A DNA stretch of 64,000 nt from the NCBI RefSeq assembly GCF_012843315.1, contig NZ_JABAEX010000002.1, forward strand, positions 1 through 64,000, in the 5' to 3' direction. Positions within the stretch are counted from its first letter, which is position 1, and each line of letters begins with the position of its first letter. Both the position numbers and the translations under genes were made by a program. Origin of the DNA: Streptococcus sp. WB01_FAA12. Lineage in GTDB: Bacteria; Bacillota; Bacilli; Lactobacillales; Streptococcaceae. Under the pieces are notes generated by a model. It saw only the letters and a list, made by a program, of their open reading frames with translations. It was not told where the DNA came from and searched no databases. Positions 1-8,816 of this stretch are shown here, piece after piece.

Positions 1-647
1 AATCAGTTTCACTCAGCAAATCAGTAAGTGTGTCATTGAGCGATAGTACTTCAGCATCAATCAGCGCAAGTGAGTCAATCTCAACAAGCGCAAGCTTGAG
101 TGACAGCATTTCTGCATCAATCAGTGCAAGCAACAACTCAGGTAGCGGTTCAGGTTCAACAAGCACAAGCAATGACTCAGCAAGTCAATCAGCTTCAGCA
201 TCTGTAAGTGCAAGTCAATCAACTAGCGCATCAGTATCTGCAAGCCAATCAGCTTCAATCAGTGCAAGCAACAACTCAGGTAGCGGTTCAGGTTCAACAA
301 GCACAAGCAATGACTCAGCAAGTCAATCAACTAGCGCATCAGTATCAGCTAGCCAGTCAGCTTCAATCAGTGCTAGCCAATCAGCAAGCACAAGCTTGAG
401 CGACAGCGTAAGTACCTCAACTAGCTTGTCTGACAGTGCTTCAATCTCAAGTGCATTGAACCACTCACAAGCTCCTGCACAACAACCTGCTGGACCAGGA
501 CGTTCAAACGGTAGAAAACTTCCAAATACAGGAACTGCAAGTAACCAATTTGCTGGTCTTGGATTAGGAGTAGCTGCCTTGGCAACTGCCTCTCTTCTTG
601 GCAAGAAGAAGAAATCAGCAGCTTCTGAAATGGATTTAGAAGACTAA
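1..647 (+). CDS. Serine-rich repeat LPxTG surface adhesin, C-terminal part (5' end outside window)
   Basis: The reading frame is open from the left edge, so only the C-terminal ~215 residues are seen. Most of it is Ser-X dipeptide repeat (SASQSAS, SISAS, STSTS) typical of the stalks of streptococcal serine-rich adhesins, which are glycosylated on Ser/Thr. A ~73-bp segment is directly repeated at 119-191 and 257-329 (138-bp offset, 46 residues), containing the block [17 protein letters not shown] short Pro/Gln linker leads to the sortase motif LPNTG (519-533), a hydrophobic segment and a KKKK tail followed by an acidic end. It is therefore expected to be covalently anchored to peptidoglycan by sortase A. 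The ligand-binding region lies upstream of the window, so the family member (GspB/PsrP/Srr-like or another Ser-rich protein) cannot be decided. Confidence 0.9.
   Translation, partial: SVSLSKSVSVSLSDSTSASISASESISTSASLSDSISASISASNNSGSGSGSTSTSNDSASQSASASVSASQSTSASVSASQSASISASNNSGSGSGSTSTSNDSASQSTSASVSASQSASISASQSASTSLSDSVSTSTSLSDSASISSALNHSQAPAQQPAGPGRSNGRKLPNTGTASNQFAGLGLGVAALATASLLGKKKKSAASEMDLED
119..329 (+). repeat. Direct repeat pair inside serine-rich adhesin
   Basis: Two nearly identical ~73-bp copies at 119-191 and 257-329, offset by 138 bp (46 codons, in frame). Each encodes the Asn-Asn-Ser-Gly-rich block of the stalk. Confidence 0.8.
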
Positions 648-703
648 GTCCCAAAAATCGGCTAAAATGAAATTGTTGATATCATTTTAGCGACGAAAAC
701 AAG

Positions 704-738
704 AACCCCGGATGGCTCAAGGCTATCTGGGGTTTTTG
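704..738 (+). terminator. Terminator of the serine-rich adhesin gene
   Basis: GC-rich stem (AACCCCGGATGGC pairing with the GGCTATCTGGGGTT side, some G-U pairs) followed by TTTTT. It lies 57 bp after the stop codon. A second, T-poor hairpin (10-bp perfect stem, 661-670 with 682-691) precedes it. Confidence 0.85.
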
Positions 739-778
739 CCTCTTTGTCAACTGTGGAGAGTGACATCTAATTAAGCAT

Positions 779-809
779 GAGAGAGAAGCAGATTGCTTCT
801 CTCTCTTTT
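779..809 (+). terminator. Strong hairpin with T-tract
   Basis: Perfect 12-bp stem GAGAGAGAAGCA (779-790) with its complement at 794-805, loop GAT, followed by TTTT. Probably a second terminator for the adhesin, or left by a gene now lost. Confidence 0.7.
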
Positions 810-909
810 GTAACATTCAAAGTGACGAGAATCGTCATTCTAAAATTTTTGAAATTTTGAAAATCAAATACTATACATCTTATATCCTTGCTGATTGTCT
901 CCAACTTGA

Positions 910-1047
910 TATTGGAATCAAAAGGGATGGACTTCCATTTCTAAACGTTCTAAAGAACTTAATGATATCTCGCTAGTTATTAATCACCGCCAAAGAGAAT
1001 ATCTGAATCACAAGACAGCTTTTAAAGTACTTAGGAATAAGGGGTAA
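910..1047 (+). pseudogene. Relic of an IS30-like transposase C-terminus
   Basis: An open stretch of ~45 codons without a start ends at TAA 1045-1047. It contains VINHRQREYLNHKTAFKVL, which resembles the C-terminal (L/I)NNRPRK.LG.KTP.EV signature of IS30-family transposases. A neighbouring frame just upstream reads ESKGMDFHF, reminiscent of the KGTDF stretch that precedes that signature, suggesting a frameshifted remnant. No terminal inverted repeats or upstream catalytic domain are recognisable. The rest of the 560-bp gap (648-1208) holds only terminators and the aliB promoter. Assignment is by motif resemblance only. Confidence 0.45.
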
Positions 1048-1147
1048 AAATATTACACTACGCATTGCATATCCCTAACGAAATAGATAAAAATCTAAAA
1101 TTTGTAGAGAAAATAATATAATTTCGACCTTTTGTGACAGGAATTGC

Positions 1148-1176
1148 TTGACTAAATAAAACTAAAGCTGTATAAT
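1148..1176 (+). promoter_or_regulatory. aliB promoter
   Basis: -35 TTGACT (1148-1153), 17-bp spacer, -10 TATAAT (1171-1176). A strong AGGAGG ribosome site precedes the ATG at 1209. Confidence 0.75.
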
Positions 1177-1208
1177 AAGGCAAATATCTAAAACAGGAGG
1201 TTCTGGAA

Positions 1209-3167
1209 ATGAAAAAGTCTAAGGCCAAGTATCTGACACTGGCAGGTGTCGTGTTAAGCGCGGGTATCCTACTAAGCGCATGTGGGAACTCAGCAAGTTC
1301 ATCTAAAACATATAACTATGTCTATTCTAGTGATCCATCTAGTTTGAACTATCTAGCAGAGAACCGTGCAACAACCAATGATATCGTTACCAATCTGGTA
1401 GATGGTTTGATGGAAAATGACCAATACGGAAACTATGTTCCATCTTTAGCGGAGGATTGGACCGTTTCCAAGGACGGTTTGACTTATACCTACAAACTTC
1501 GTAAAGATGCCAAGTGGTATACATACGAAGGTGAAGAATACGCCCCTGTAACTGCTCAAGACTTTGTGACAGGTTTGAAATATGCGGCAGATAAAAAATC
1601 TGAAGCCTTGTACTTGGTTCAAGACTCTGTAGCAGGTTTGGATGACTATATCAACGGCAAAACAACAGACTTTTCAACTGTCGGTGTTAAGGCGATTGAC
1701 GACCAAACGGTTCAGTACACTTTGACTCGACCAGAACCTTACTGGAATTCTAAAACAACTTCAACCATTCTCTTCCCTGTCAATGCTGATTTCTTGAAAT
1801 CAAAAGGGGATGATTTTGGTAAGGTTGATCCTTCTAACATTTTGTACAATGGACCTTTCTTGATGAAGTCCTTTGTTTCAAAATCCGTCATCGAATACAA
1901 GAAAAATCCGAATTACTGGGATGCTAAAAATGTCTTTGTGGACGATGTGAAATTGACCTACTATGATGGAAGTGACCAAGATGCCCTAGCACGTAACTTT
2001 ACAGAAGGAGTATACAGCTACGCACGTCTCTATCCAAATAGCTCAAGTTTTGAAGGGATTAAAGAGAAGAATAAGGACAATATCATCTACAGCATGCAAG
2101 ATGCCACTTCTTTCTACTTGAACTTTAACCTAGATAGAAAATCTTATAATTTCACTTCTAAAACGACTGACATCGAAAAGAAATCTACCCAAGAAGCAGT
2201 TCTGAATAAAAACTTCCGCCAAGCTATCAATTTTGCCTACAACCGTACGGCCTATGGGGCACAATCTCAAGGGGAAGACGGAGCAACGAAGATTATTCGT
2301 AACCTAGTTGTACCTCCTACATTTGTAAGTATCAACGGAAAAGACTTTGGTGATGTTGTTTCCGAAAAGATGGTCAACTATGGCCAAGAATGGCAAGGCA
2401 TCAACTTTGCTGATGCTCAGGATCCTTACTACAATCCTGACAAGGCTAAAGCTAAGTTTGCGGAAGCTAAGAAAGAACTAGAAGCCAAGGGTGTTCAGTT
2501 CCCAATTCACTTGGATAAGACTGTTGAAATGACCAATAAGTCAGAAATTCAAGGGATTAGTTCAATGAAACAATCCATCGAATCTATTCTTGGAACTGAG
2601 AACGTGGTTATCGATATCCAACAACTGTCAACAGAGGATTATGATAGCTCTGGTTATTTAGCTCAGACAGCAGCCCAGAAGGATTTTGACCTTTACAATG
2701 GTGGTTGGAGTGCTGACTACTTAGATCCGTCAAGCTATCTTGATATTTTTAATGTTAATAGCGGAGGTATGTTGCAAAACTTTGGTTTAGAACCAGGTGA
2801 GGTCAATGACAAGGCTAAGGCAGTTGGACTTGATACCTATACTCAAATGTTGGAAGAAGCCAATAAAGAGCAAGATCCAGCAAAACGTTATGAAAAGTAT
2901 GCTGAAATTCAAGCTTGGCTCGTTGATAGCGCCCTTGCAATTCCAAACGTTTCCCTTGGTGGAACACCTAGCCTGAGAAAGACAGTTCCATTCTCATCGC
3001 CATTCTCACAAGCTGGAAATAAGGGTGTCGAATCATACAAGTACCTCAAGTTACAAGATAAGACTGTAACGGCTGATGAGTATGAAAAAGCTAAAGAAAA
3101 ATGGCTAAAAGAAAAAGAAGAATCAAATAAAAAATCCCAAGAAGAACTGGCAAAACACGTTAAATAA
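1209..3167 (+). CDS. aliB: Oligopeptide ABC transporter substrate-binding lipoprotein AliB
   Basis: Extracellular peptide-binding lipoprotein that delivers oligopeptides to the AmiCDEF permease, which is encoded elsewhere. It has 652 residues, the usual length of AliA/AliB/AmiA. The signal peptide ends in the lipobox LSAC with the lipidated Cys at residue 25, followed by an SBP family 5 domain (PSSLNYLAENRATTNDIV, YKKNPNYWDAKN). Over much of its length it matches what I recall of pneumococcal AliB, including the C-terminal helix ending EELAKHVK. It is monocistronic, with its own promoter and terminator and no permease genes alongside, as expected for a stand-alone Ali receptor. AliA or a close paralogue is the only serious alternative. 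Confidence 0.88.
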   Translation: MKKSKAKYLTLAGVVLSAGILLSACGNSASSSKTYNYVYSSDPSSLNYLAENRATTNDIVTNLVDGLMENDQYGNYVPSLAEDWTVSKDGLTYTYKLRKDAKWYTYEGEEYAPVTAQDFVTGLKYAADKKSEALYLVQDSVAGLDDYINGKTTDFSTVGVKAIDDQTVQYTLTRPEPYWNSKTTSTILFPVNADFLKSKGDDFGKVDPSNILYNGPFLMKSFVSKSVIEYKKNPNYWDAKNVFVDDVKLTYYDGSDQDALARNFTEGVYSYARLYPNSSSFEGIKEKNKDNIIYSMQDATSFYLNFNLDRKSYNFTSKTTDIEKKSTQEAVLNKNFRQAINFAYNRTAYGAQSQGEDGATKIIRNLVVPPTFVSINGKDFGDVVSEKMVNYGQEWQGINFADAQDPYYNPDKAKAKFAEAKKELEAKGVQFPIHLDKTVEMTNKSEIQGISSMKQSIESILGTENVVIDIQQLSTEDYDSSGYLAQTAAQKDFDLYNGGWSADYLDPSSYLDIFNVNSGGMLQNFGLEPGEVNDKAKAVGLDTYTQMLEEANKEQDPAKRYEKYAEIQAWLVDSALAIPNVSLGGTPSLRKTVPFSSPFSQAGNKGVESYKYLKLQDKTVTADEYEKAKEKWLKEKEESNKKSQEELAKHVK

Positions 3168-3184
3168 CCAGTCTATTCAACAGG

Positions 3185-3219
3185 AAAAACGATAGTTTCT
3201 CAAGGAACTATCGTTTTTG
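3185..3219 (+). terminator. aliB terminator
   Basis: Stem AAAACGATAGTT pairs with AACTATCGTTTT, followed by a T-run. It lies ~18 bp past the stop and directly abuts the MET-box of the next gene. Confidence 0.85.
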
Positions 3220-3236
3220 TATAGTTTGAAACTATA
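3220..3236 (+). promoter_or_regulatory. MET-box (MtaR/MetR operator) upstream of the transsulfuration operon
   Basis: TATAGTTTGAAACTATA is a perfect palindrome around the central G. It matches the MET-box reported for the LysR-type regulator MtaR/MetR of streptococcal methionine metabolism (consensus TATAGTTTnAAACTATA, from memory). It lies 45 bp upstream of the -10 box at 3281-3286, a position suited to activation. Confidence 0.85.
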
Positions 3237-3277
3237 ACTAGCTCTTGAAAAGAAGAAAATGAGTTAGTGAAAATAAG

Positions 3278-3286
3278 TGGTACAAT
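3278..3286 (+). promoter_or_regulatory. Extended -10 promoter of the metC-like operon
   Basis: TGGTACAAT: a TGn extension followed by -10 TACAAT (3281-3286). No good -35, consistent with an activator-dependent promoter using the upstream MET-box. Confidence 0.65.
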
Positions 3287-3312
3287 AGTTACTATAGATT
3301 TGGAGGTATTGT

Positions 3313-4407
3313 ATGAGCAAAGAACTACACATCAACACAATTTTGGCCCAGGCGGGAATTAAGTCAGATAAGGCGACAGGTGCCTTGGTAACGCCGCTTC
3401 ATTTTTCAACAACTTATCAGCATCCAGAATTCGGTCAGTCTACTGGTTTTGACTATACGCGTACTAAAAACCCAACTCGCAGTAAGGCGGAGGAAGTCTT
3501 GGCTGCAATTGAATCAGCAGACTATGCCCTAGCGACGAGCTCAGGTATGGCTGCGATTGTACTGGCTTTTAGTGTTTTTCCAGTGGGAAGTAAAGTCTTG
3601 GCAGTGCGTGACCTTTATGGTGGTTCTTTCCGTTGGTTCAACCAAGTGGAGCAAGAAGGCCGTTTCCATTTTACCTATGCTAATACTGAAGCAGAGTTGA
3701 TTGCTGAGCTGGAAAATCATGTGGATGTTCTCTACATCGAAACGCCAACCAATCCTTTGATGTTAGAATTTGATATTGCAAAACTAGCCCAAATAGCTCA
3801 CGCTAAGGGTGCCAAAGTAGTCGTAGACAATACCTTCTATAGTCCGATTTACCAACGACCAATCGAAGATGGTGCAGATATTGTTCTTCATTCGGCTACC
3901 AAATACCTAGCAGGGCACAATGATGTTTTGGCTGGGGTAGTTGTGACTAATAGTTTAGAACTATATGAACAACTGTTCTACAATCTCAATACGACAGGTG
4001 CGGTCTTGTCTCCATTTGATAGTTATCAGTTGATTCGTGGTCTTAAGACCTTGTCTCTGCGCATGGAGCGTTCTACAGCTAATGCCCAAGAAGTGGTTGC
4101 CTTTTTGAAGAATTCTCCAGCAGTCAAGGAAGTGCTCTACACTGGTCGTGGGGGAATGATTTCCTTTAAAGTAGTGGATGAGAAACGTATTCCTCATATT
4201 TTGAACAGCCTCAAGGTCTTCTCTTTTGCAGAAAGTTTGGGTGGGGTAGAGAGTCTCATTACCTATCCGACGACGCAGACCCATGCGGATATTCCAGCAG
4301 AAGTACGCCATTCCTACGGTTTGACAGATGATCTTTTGCGCTTGTCTATTGGGATTGAGGATGCTAGAGATTTGATTGCAGATTTGCGCCAAGCCTTGGA
4401 AGGATAA
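3313..4407 (+). CDS. Cys/Met-metabolism PLP enzyme (cystathionine gamma-synthase / beta-lyase family)
   Basis: A 364-residue PLP-dependent transsulfuration enzyme of the MetB/MetC fold type I family, interconverting cysteine/homocysteine precursors through cystathionine. Visible features: the N-terminal substrate loop (TTYQHPEFGQSTGFDYTRTKNPTR), the cofactor-phosphate region SSGMAA, the PLP-stacking segment VDNTFYSPIYQRP, and SATKYLAGHNDV, whose Lys197 should form the Schiff base. Near the C-terminus SLITYPTTQTHADIP is the usual substrate-carboxylate region. The start is fixed by GGAGG 9 bp upstream. It is 7 bp upstream of a MalY/PatB-type C-S lyase and lies behind a MET-box, so it probably works in methionine synthesis. 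Synthase and lyase activities cannot be told apart from sequence alone. Confidence 0.85.
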   Translation: MSKELHINTILAQAGIKSDKATGALVTPLHFSTTYQHPEFGQSTGFDYTRTKNPTRSKAEEVLAAIESADYALATSSGMAAIVLAFSVFPVGSKVLAVRDLYGGSFRWFNQVEQEGRFHFTYANTEAELIAELENHVDVLYIETPTNPLMLEFDIAKLAQIAHAKGAKVVVDNTFYSPIYQRPIEDGADIVLHSATKYLAGHNDVLAGVVVTNSLELYEQLFYNLNTTGAVLSPFDSYQLIRGLKTLSLRMERSTANAQEVVAFLKNSPAVKEVLYTGRGGMISFKVVDEKRIPHILNSLKVFSFAESLGGVESLITYPTTQTHADIPAEVRHSYGLTDDLLRLSIGIEDARDLIADLRQALEG

Positions 4408-4414
4408 GACAAAG

Positions 4415-5581
4415 ATGGGAAAATATGATTTTACAAGCCTGCCCAATCGTTTTGGACATCATACCTATAAATGGAAAGAGGCGGAAGCTGATCGAGAAGT
4501 TCTACCAGCCTGGATAGCGGATATGGACTTTGTAGTTTTGCCTGAGGTTCGACAAGCCGTACAAACCTATGCGGATCAGTTGGTCTATGGTTATACTTAT
4601 GCAAGCGACGCTTTGATTCAGTCGGTTCAAGAATGGGAAGCCAGTCAACACGGGTATCACTTTGACAAAGATGCTCTCGTTTTTATCGAGGGAGTGGTGC
4701 CAGCTATTTCAACAGCTATTCAAGCCTTTACAAAAGAAGGTGAGGCTGTCCTGATTAACACACCGGTCTATCCACCTTTTGCCCGCAGTGTCAAACTGAA
4801 CAATCGCCGATTGATTACCAATCCTTTGGTGGAAAAGGATGGGCTGTTTGAGATTGACTTTGATCAGCTGGAGAAGGATATGGTGGGAGAGGATGTGAAG
4901 CTTTATATCCTCTGCAATCCCCACAATCCTGGGGGCCGTGTGTGGGAAAAGGAAGTGTTGGAAAAGATCGGAAATCTCTGCCAAAAACACGGTGTTTTGT
5001 TGGTTTCGGATGAGATTCACCAAGATTTGGCCCTCTTTGGTCACAAACACCAGTCTTTTAATACCATTGATCCAGCTTTTAAAGACTTTGCCCTTATCTT
5101 GAGCAGTGCCACTAAGACCTTTAATATTGCTGGAACGAAAAATTCTTATGCGATGATTGAAAATCCTAAGCTTCGAGCGGCTTTTCAGAAACGTCAGTTG
5201 GCCAATAACCAGCATGAAATTTCAGGCCTGGGTTATTTGGCGACAGAAGCTGCCTATCGATATGGAAAGGATTGGCTAGAAGAACTCAAGCAAGTCTTTG
5301 AAGACCACATCAATTATGTGGTGGATCTATTTGAAAAAGAGACTAAAATCAAGGTCATGAAACCGCAAGGAACCTACTTGATTTGGCTGGATTTTTCAGC
5401 CTATGACCTAACGGATGACCGCTTGCAAGAGCTTTTGAGAAATGAAGCTAAGGTTATCCTCAACCGAGGTTTGGACTTTGGGGAGGAGGGAACTCTTCAT
5501 GCCCGCCTCAATGTAGCCATGCCGAAGTCAGTGCTAGAAGAAGTTTGCCAACGCATCGTGACTACTTTTGCTACCCTTTAA
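4415..5581 (+). CDS. MalY/PatB-family cystathionine beta-lyase (aminotransferase class I/II)
   Basis: A PLP-dependent C-S lyase of the MalY/PatB type, expected to cleave cystathionine or cysteine conjugates to homocysteine or thiol, pyruvate and ammonia. The typical opening YDFTSLPNRFGHHTYKWKE, the segment PAWIADMDF and the aldimine-forming Lys234 in SSATKTFNIAGTKNS are visible. The longer frame opens at 4376 inside the upstream gene. I chose ATG 4415 because AAGGA lies 11 bp before it and the product (388 aa) then starts exactly like relatives (MGKYDF). Seven bases separate it from the upstream transsulfuration gene, so both are transcribed together from the MET-box promoter. These streptococcal lyases often release H2S from cysteine. 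Confidence 0.85.
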   Translation: MGKYDFTSLPNRFGHHTYKWKEAEADREVLPAWIADMDFVVLPEVRQAVQTYADQLVYGYTYASDALIQSVQEWEASQHGYHFDKDALVFIEGVVPAISTAIQAFTKEGEAVLINTPVYPPFARSVKLNNRRLITNPLVEKDGLFEIDFDQLEKDMVGEDVKLYILCNPHNPGGRVWEKEVLEKIGNLCQKHGVLLVSDEIHQDLALFGHKHQSFNTIDPAFKDFALILSSATKTFNIAGTKNSYAMIENPKLRAAFQKRQLANNQHEISGLGYLATEAAYRYGKDWLEELKQVFEDHINYVVDLFEKETKIKVMKPQGTYLIWLDFSAYDLTDDRLQELLRNEAKVILNRGLDFGEEGTLHARLNVAMPKSVLEEVCQRIVTTFATL

Positions 5582-5587
5582 AAATCC

Positions 5588-5625
5588 AGCCTTCTAGGAG
5601 AAAAGTATTCCTAGAAGGCTATTTT
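5588..5625 (+). terminator. Terminator of the transsulfuration operon
   Basis: Perfect 12-bp stem AGCCTTCTAGGA (5588-5599) with 5609-5620, followed by ATTTTC. Confidence 0.85.
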
Positions 5626-5639
5626 CATAGGGGAAAATG

Positions 5640-5648
5640 TGGTATAAT
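5640..5648 (+). promoter_or_regulatory. Extended -10 promoter of the SNF2 helicase gene
   Basis: TGG-TATAAT with -10 at 5643-5648, 26 bp before the ATG. RBS AAAGGGG. Confidence 0.7.
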
Positions 5649-5673
5649 GAAGAGATAAGATAAAGGGGTAATT

Positions 5674-8600
5674 ATGGCTAAATTGATTCCAGGAAAGTTG
5701 CGCATGGAGGGTGTTACTCTCTATGAGACAGGCAAGATTGAGATTATCAAGGAAAAGGGGAATCGCCTCTATACTCGTGTGGCGGGAGAAGACTTGCGCT
5801 ACAGTTTAGAGGATGATCTTGTTTTTTGTGCTTGCGATTTTTTCCAAAAAAGAGGTTACTGTGTTCACCTCGCAGCGCTCGAGCATTATCTGAAGAACGA
5901 CGAAGAAGGCCAGGTGATTTTACAAGCCTTAGAAAAAGGACATGAGGAGCAAGAAGAGGTCGAAACCAAGGTTAGTTTTGGTGGTGGTTTTTTGGAGCGT
6001 ATCCAACCTCAGAAGAGAGAGAAAATCTACACTTTGTCGGCACAAGGCCAGGTGGAAGCTGGAACCAATCGCCTCCTTTGGACTCTCCGAATCGGTTTAG
6101 TTGATAGTCAAAAATATTATGTCATTCGTGACATCCCTCTCTTTTTGAAGGTCTTGGTCCATCGAAAACCATATATGATTGGGAAACACTATGAAAATGA
6201 CTTGTCTTGGGATGCTTTTGATACAGCTAGTCAAGAAGTTCTTACTTTCTTATGTGGCTTGATTGAGGAGGGACTGAGTCAAGATCTCTTTTTCCCCAAT
6301 CAAGGTCGTCACCTCTTTTTTCCTCTAACCTTTTTTGAGCAGGGAGTGGAGTTGCTGATGAACTTGGAAGATTTTCATTTTGAACACCAGATCGATAGTT
6401 ATGAAAATCTTCTCTTTCATGATTTAGATTCCGATGCTGGACTTTTCACTTTTTCTGTGAGGGAGCATCCCGATTATTTTGAGATGGAAATCTCTGAAAC
6501 TGAGCGAGTCAACGTATTCTATGGGGGAGCGGTTCTCTTTCGTAAAGGAAATGTTTATTTCTTGACCCCTAATCAGATAACTCTTTTGAAGGAACTCAGG
6601 GAGCTCCCTCGGGAGGAAAGAGGGAGAAAATGCCTCCAGTTTGACAACAGTGATCGTGATCGCCTAGCCGCCTGTTTGCCTATGTTTGGACTGCTAGGAA
6701 CAGTCTCTGTACCCGAGCGTCTGCAAATCAGACCCTTTTCACCAATCTTTTACTTTGATAGGGAGGATGACGGTCGTATCCGCTTGGATATCCAGTTTGA
6801 CTATGGAGATGTTAAGGTGACTAGTCGTCAACAGCTGGAACAATTACAATTTTCAAGCGATGCTGTCTTGGAAAACCAGCTATTTCAAGTCTGTTTAGGG
6901 GCTGGGTTTGAGGCTGATTTTCAGTCTTGGAGACAGGCTTTGAAGCCAGAAGCAGTTTATTCTTTCTTTCACCATACGCTTCCTGCTTTTGAGAAGTTGG
7001 GTCAGGTTTTCTTGTCTGATGAGATAAATCAGCTCTACAGTGTCCAAGCTCCTCAGGTTCAGATCGAGTCTAAGGGGGGACTGTTGGAGATTCTGTTTGA
7101 TTTCCAAGGGATTGCCCAAGAAGAGATTGATCAAGCTCTTAAAGCCCTGACCAGCAATCAGGATTTCTATATCAGTTCTTCTGACCAAGTGTACTTTTTT
7201 GATGAGGAAACCAAGCAGATTCGTCAAAATTTACAGGAACTGGGGGTTGAGCTAAAAGGTGGTTCTTTCCAAGCGCGAAAATCTCTGGCTTATAGCCTTT
7301 CTCAGCTTTTTGAAGGTCGAGATAGGATCTCCTTCACAGAGGAATTTCAGCATTTAGCTCATGATTTGACCCATCCAGAGGACTTTCCTTTGGGAGATAT
7401 ACGGGTTCAGGCGAGTTTGAGAGACTATCAGGAAAAGGGTGTTCGTTGGCTTCAGATGCTACATAACTATGGTTTTGGTGGCATTCTGGCAGATGATATG
7501 GGACTGGGAAAAACACTGCAAACTATTGCTTTTTTGACCAGTCAGGTGACCGAAGACAGTCGGGTCTTGATTTTAGCGCCGTCAGGTTTAATCTACAATT
7601 GGGCAGATGAATTCAGGAAATTTGCCCCACAGTTGGATTTGGCTGTCGTTCATGGTTTGAAAGCGAATCGAGAAGCAATTCTTTCTGAAAATCACCAAAT
7701 CTATGTGACTAGCTATGCCACCTTTCGTCAAGACAGCGAGCTTTATCAAGAGATGGACTTTGATTTTCTCTTCTTAGATGAAGCCCAAGTCATGAAAAAT
7801 GCCCAGACAAAGATTGCTCAGAGTTTGCGCCAGTTTGTGGTACCAGCAGTCTTTGCATTGTCAGGAACGCCCATTGAAAATCATTTAGGAGAGTTGTGGT
7901 CTATCTTTCAAATCGTCCTCCCAGGGCTCTTGCCGAACAAGAAAGAGTTTATGAAATTACCAGCTGAGCGAGTGGCGCAGTTTATCAAGCCCTTCGTCAT
8001 GAGGCGTAAGAAAGAAGAAGTCCTTACAGAACTGCCTGACCTAATCGAAGTCGTCTATAAAAATGAACTGGAAGACCAGCAGAAGGCCATCTATCTAGCC
8101 CAGTTGCAACAGATGCGAGACCGACTAGCCCAAGTGACAGATCAAGAATTCCAGAGAAGTCGGGTAGAAATTTTATCTGGTCTCATGCGTTTGCGCCAAA
8201 TCTGCGATACGCCAGCTCTCTTTATGGACGATTACCAAGGAGCTAGTGGTAAATTGGATAGTCTCCGAGATTTATTGCTACAAGTGGCTGATGGTGGGCA
8301 TCGGGTCTTGATTTTCTCACAATTCAAAGGAATGTTGGAAAAAATTGAGCAAGAACTACCAGACTTGGGCTTGACTTCCTTCAAAATCACAGGTTCAACT
8401 CCTGCTCAAGAAAGACAGGAGATGACCAAGTCCTTTAACCAAGGAGAAAGAGATGCCTTTCTCATCTCCCTTAAGGCGGGTGGTGTTGGTCTCAATCTAA
8501 CGGGAGCTGATACGGTTATTTTGGTTGACCTCTGGTGGAATCCCGCTGTCGAAGCACAGGCTATCGGACGAGCCCACCGCATGGGGCAGGAGCAGATGGT

Positions 8601-8769
8601 CGAGGTCTATCGTTTGATTACCAAGGGAACCATTGAAGAGAAAATCCAAGAACTTCAAGAACAAAAGAAACATTTGGTTTCCCAAGTTTTAGATGGTACG
8701 GAGTCGCGTGCGAGTCTCAGTCTGGCAGAAATTCGTGAAATTTTGGGAATTTCTGAAGCCAGCACTTGA
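5674..8769 (+). CDS. SWIM zinc-finger SNF2-family DNA helicase/translocase
   Basis: A 1031-residue SF2 ATPase of the Snf2/Rad54 group, expected to translocate on DNA and remodel protein-DNA complexes. The N-terminus carries a SWIM zinc motif (C52, C54, C63, H65 in FCACDFFQKRGYCVHL). A long family-specific region (about 90-570) follows, then the two RecA-like lobes: motif I DDMGLGKT (~606), motif II DEAQ (702-705), motif III SGTPIENH, and motifs V/VI (LKAGGVGLNLTGAD, QAIGRAHRMGQ). All catalytic residues are intact. It is transcribed alone from a promoter directly in front, and the promoter of the next gene starts on its stop codon. The physiological role in streptococci is unknown to me. Confidence 0.88.
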   Translation: MAKLIPGKLRMEGVTLYETGKIEIIKEKGNRLYTRVAGEDLRYSLEDDLVFCACDFFQKRGYCVHLAALEHYLKNDEEGQVILQALEKGHEEQEEVETKVSFGGGFLERIQPQKREKIYTLSAQGQVEAGTNRLLWTLRIGLVDSQKYYVIRDIPLFLKVLVHRKPYMIGKHYENDLSWDAFDTASQEVLTFLCGLIEEGLSQDLFFPNQGRHLFFPLTFFEQGVELLMNLEDFHFEHQIDSYENLLFHDLDSDAGLFTFSVREHPDYFEMEISETERVNVFYGGAVLFRKGNVYFLTPNQITLLKELRELPREERGRKCLQFDNSDRDRLAACLPMFGLLGTVSVPERLQIRPFSPIFYFDREDDGRIRLDIQFDYGDVKVTSRQQLEQLQFSSDAVLENQLFQVCLGAGFEADFQSWRQALKPEAVYSFFHHTLPAFEKLGQVFLSDEINQLYSVQAPQVQIESKGGLLEILFDFQGIAQEEIDQALKALTSNQDFYISSSDQVYFFDEETKQIRQNLQELGVELKGGSFQARKSLAYSLSQLFEGRDRISFTEEFQHLAHDLTHPEDFPLGDIRVQASLRDYQEKGVRWLQMLHNYGFGGILADDMGLGKTLQTIAFLTSQVTEDSRVLILAPSGLIYNWADEFRKFAPQLDLAVVHGLKANREAILSENHQIYVTSYATFRQDSELYQEMDFDFLFLDEAQVMKNAQTKIAQSLRQFVVPAVFALSGTPIENHLGELWSIFQIVLPGLLPNKKEFMKLPAERVAQFIKPFVMRRKKEEVLTELPDLIEVVYKNELEDQQKAIYLAQLQQMRDRLAQVTDQEFQRSRVEILSGLMRLRQICDTPALFMDDYQGASGKLDSLRDLLLQVADGGHRVLIFSQFKGMLEKIEQELPDLGLTSFKITGSTPAQERQEMTKSFNQGERDAFLISLKAGGVGLNLTGADTVILVDLWWNPAVEAQAIGRAHRMGQEQMVEVYRLITKGTIEEKIQELQEQKKHLVSQVLDGTESRASLSLAEIREILGISEAST

Positions 8770-8793
8770 AAAATCAAGACAATACGCTATAAT
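8766..8793 (+). promoter_or_regulatory. Promoter of the conserved hypothetical / murC group
   Basis: -35 TTGAAA (8766-8771) overlaps the SNF2 stop codon; 16-bp spacer; -10 TATAAT (8788-8793). Confidence 0.7.
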
Positions 8794-8816
8794 GAAGTGT
8801 TGAAAGGAAATACAAA

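Noticed and set aside
4376-4414. Longer N-terminus for the MalY/PatB gene starting inside the upstream gene
   Set aside because: No ribosome site at 4376. ATG 4415 has AAGGA and the canonical MGKYDF start.
3961-4446. 161-codon - strand frame opposite the metC-like gene
   Set aside because: Shadow of a well-conserved enzyme on the + strand, with no recognisable domain.
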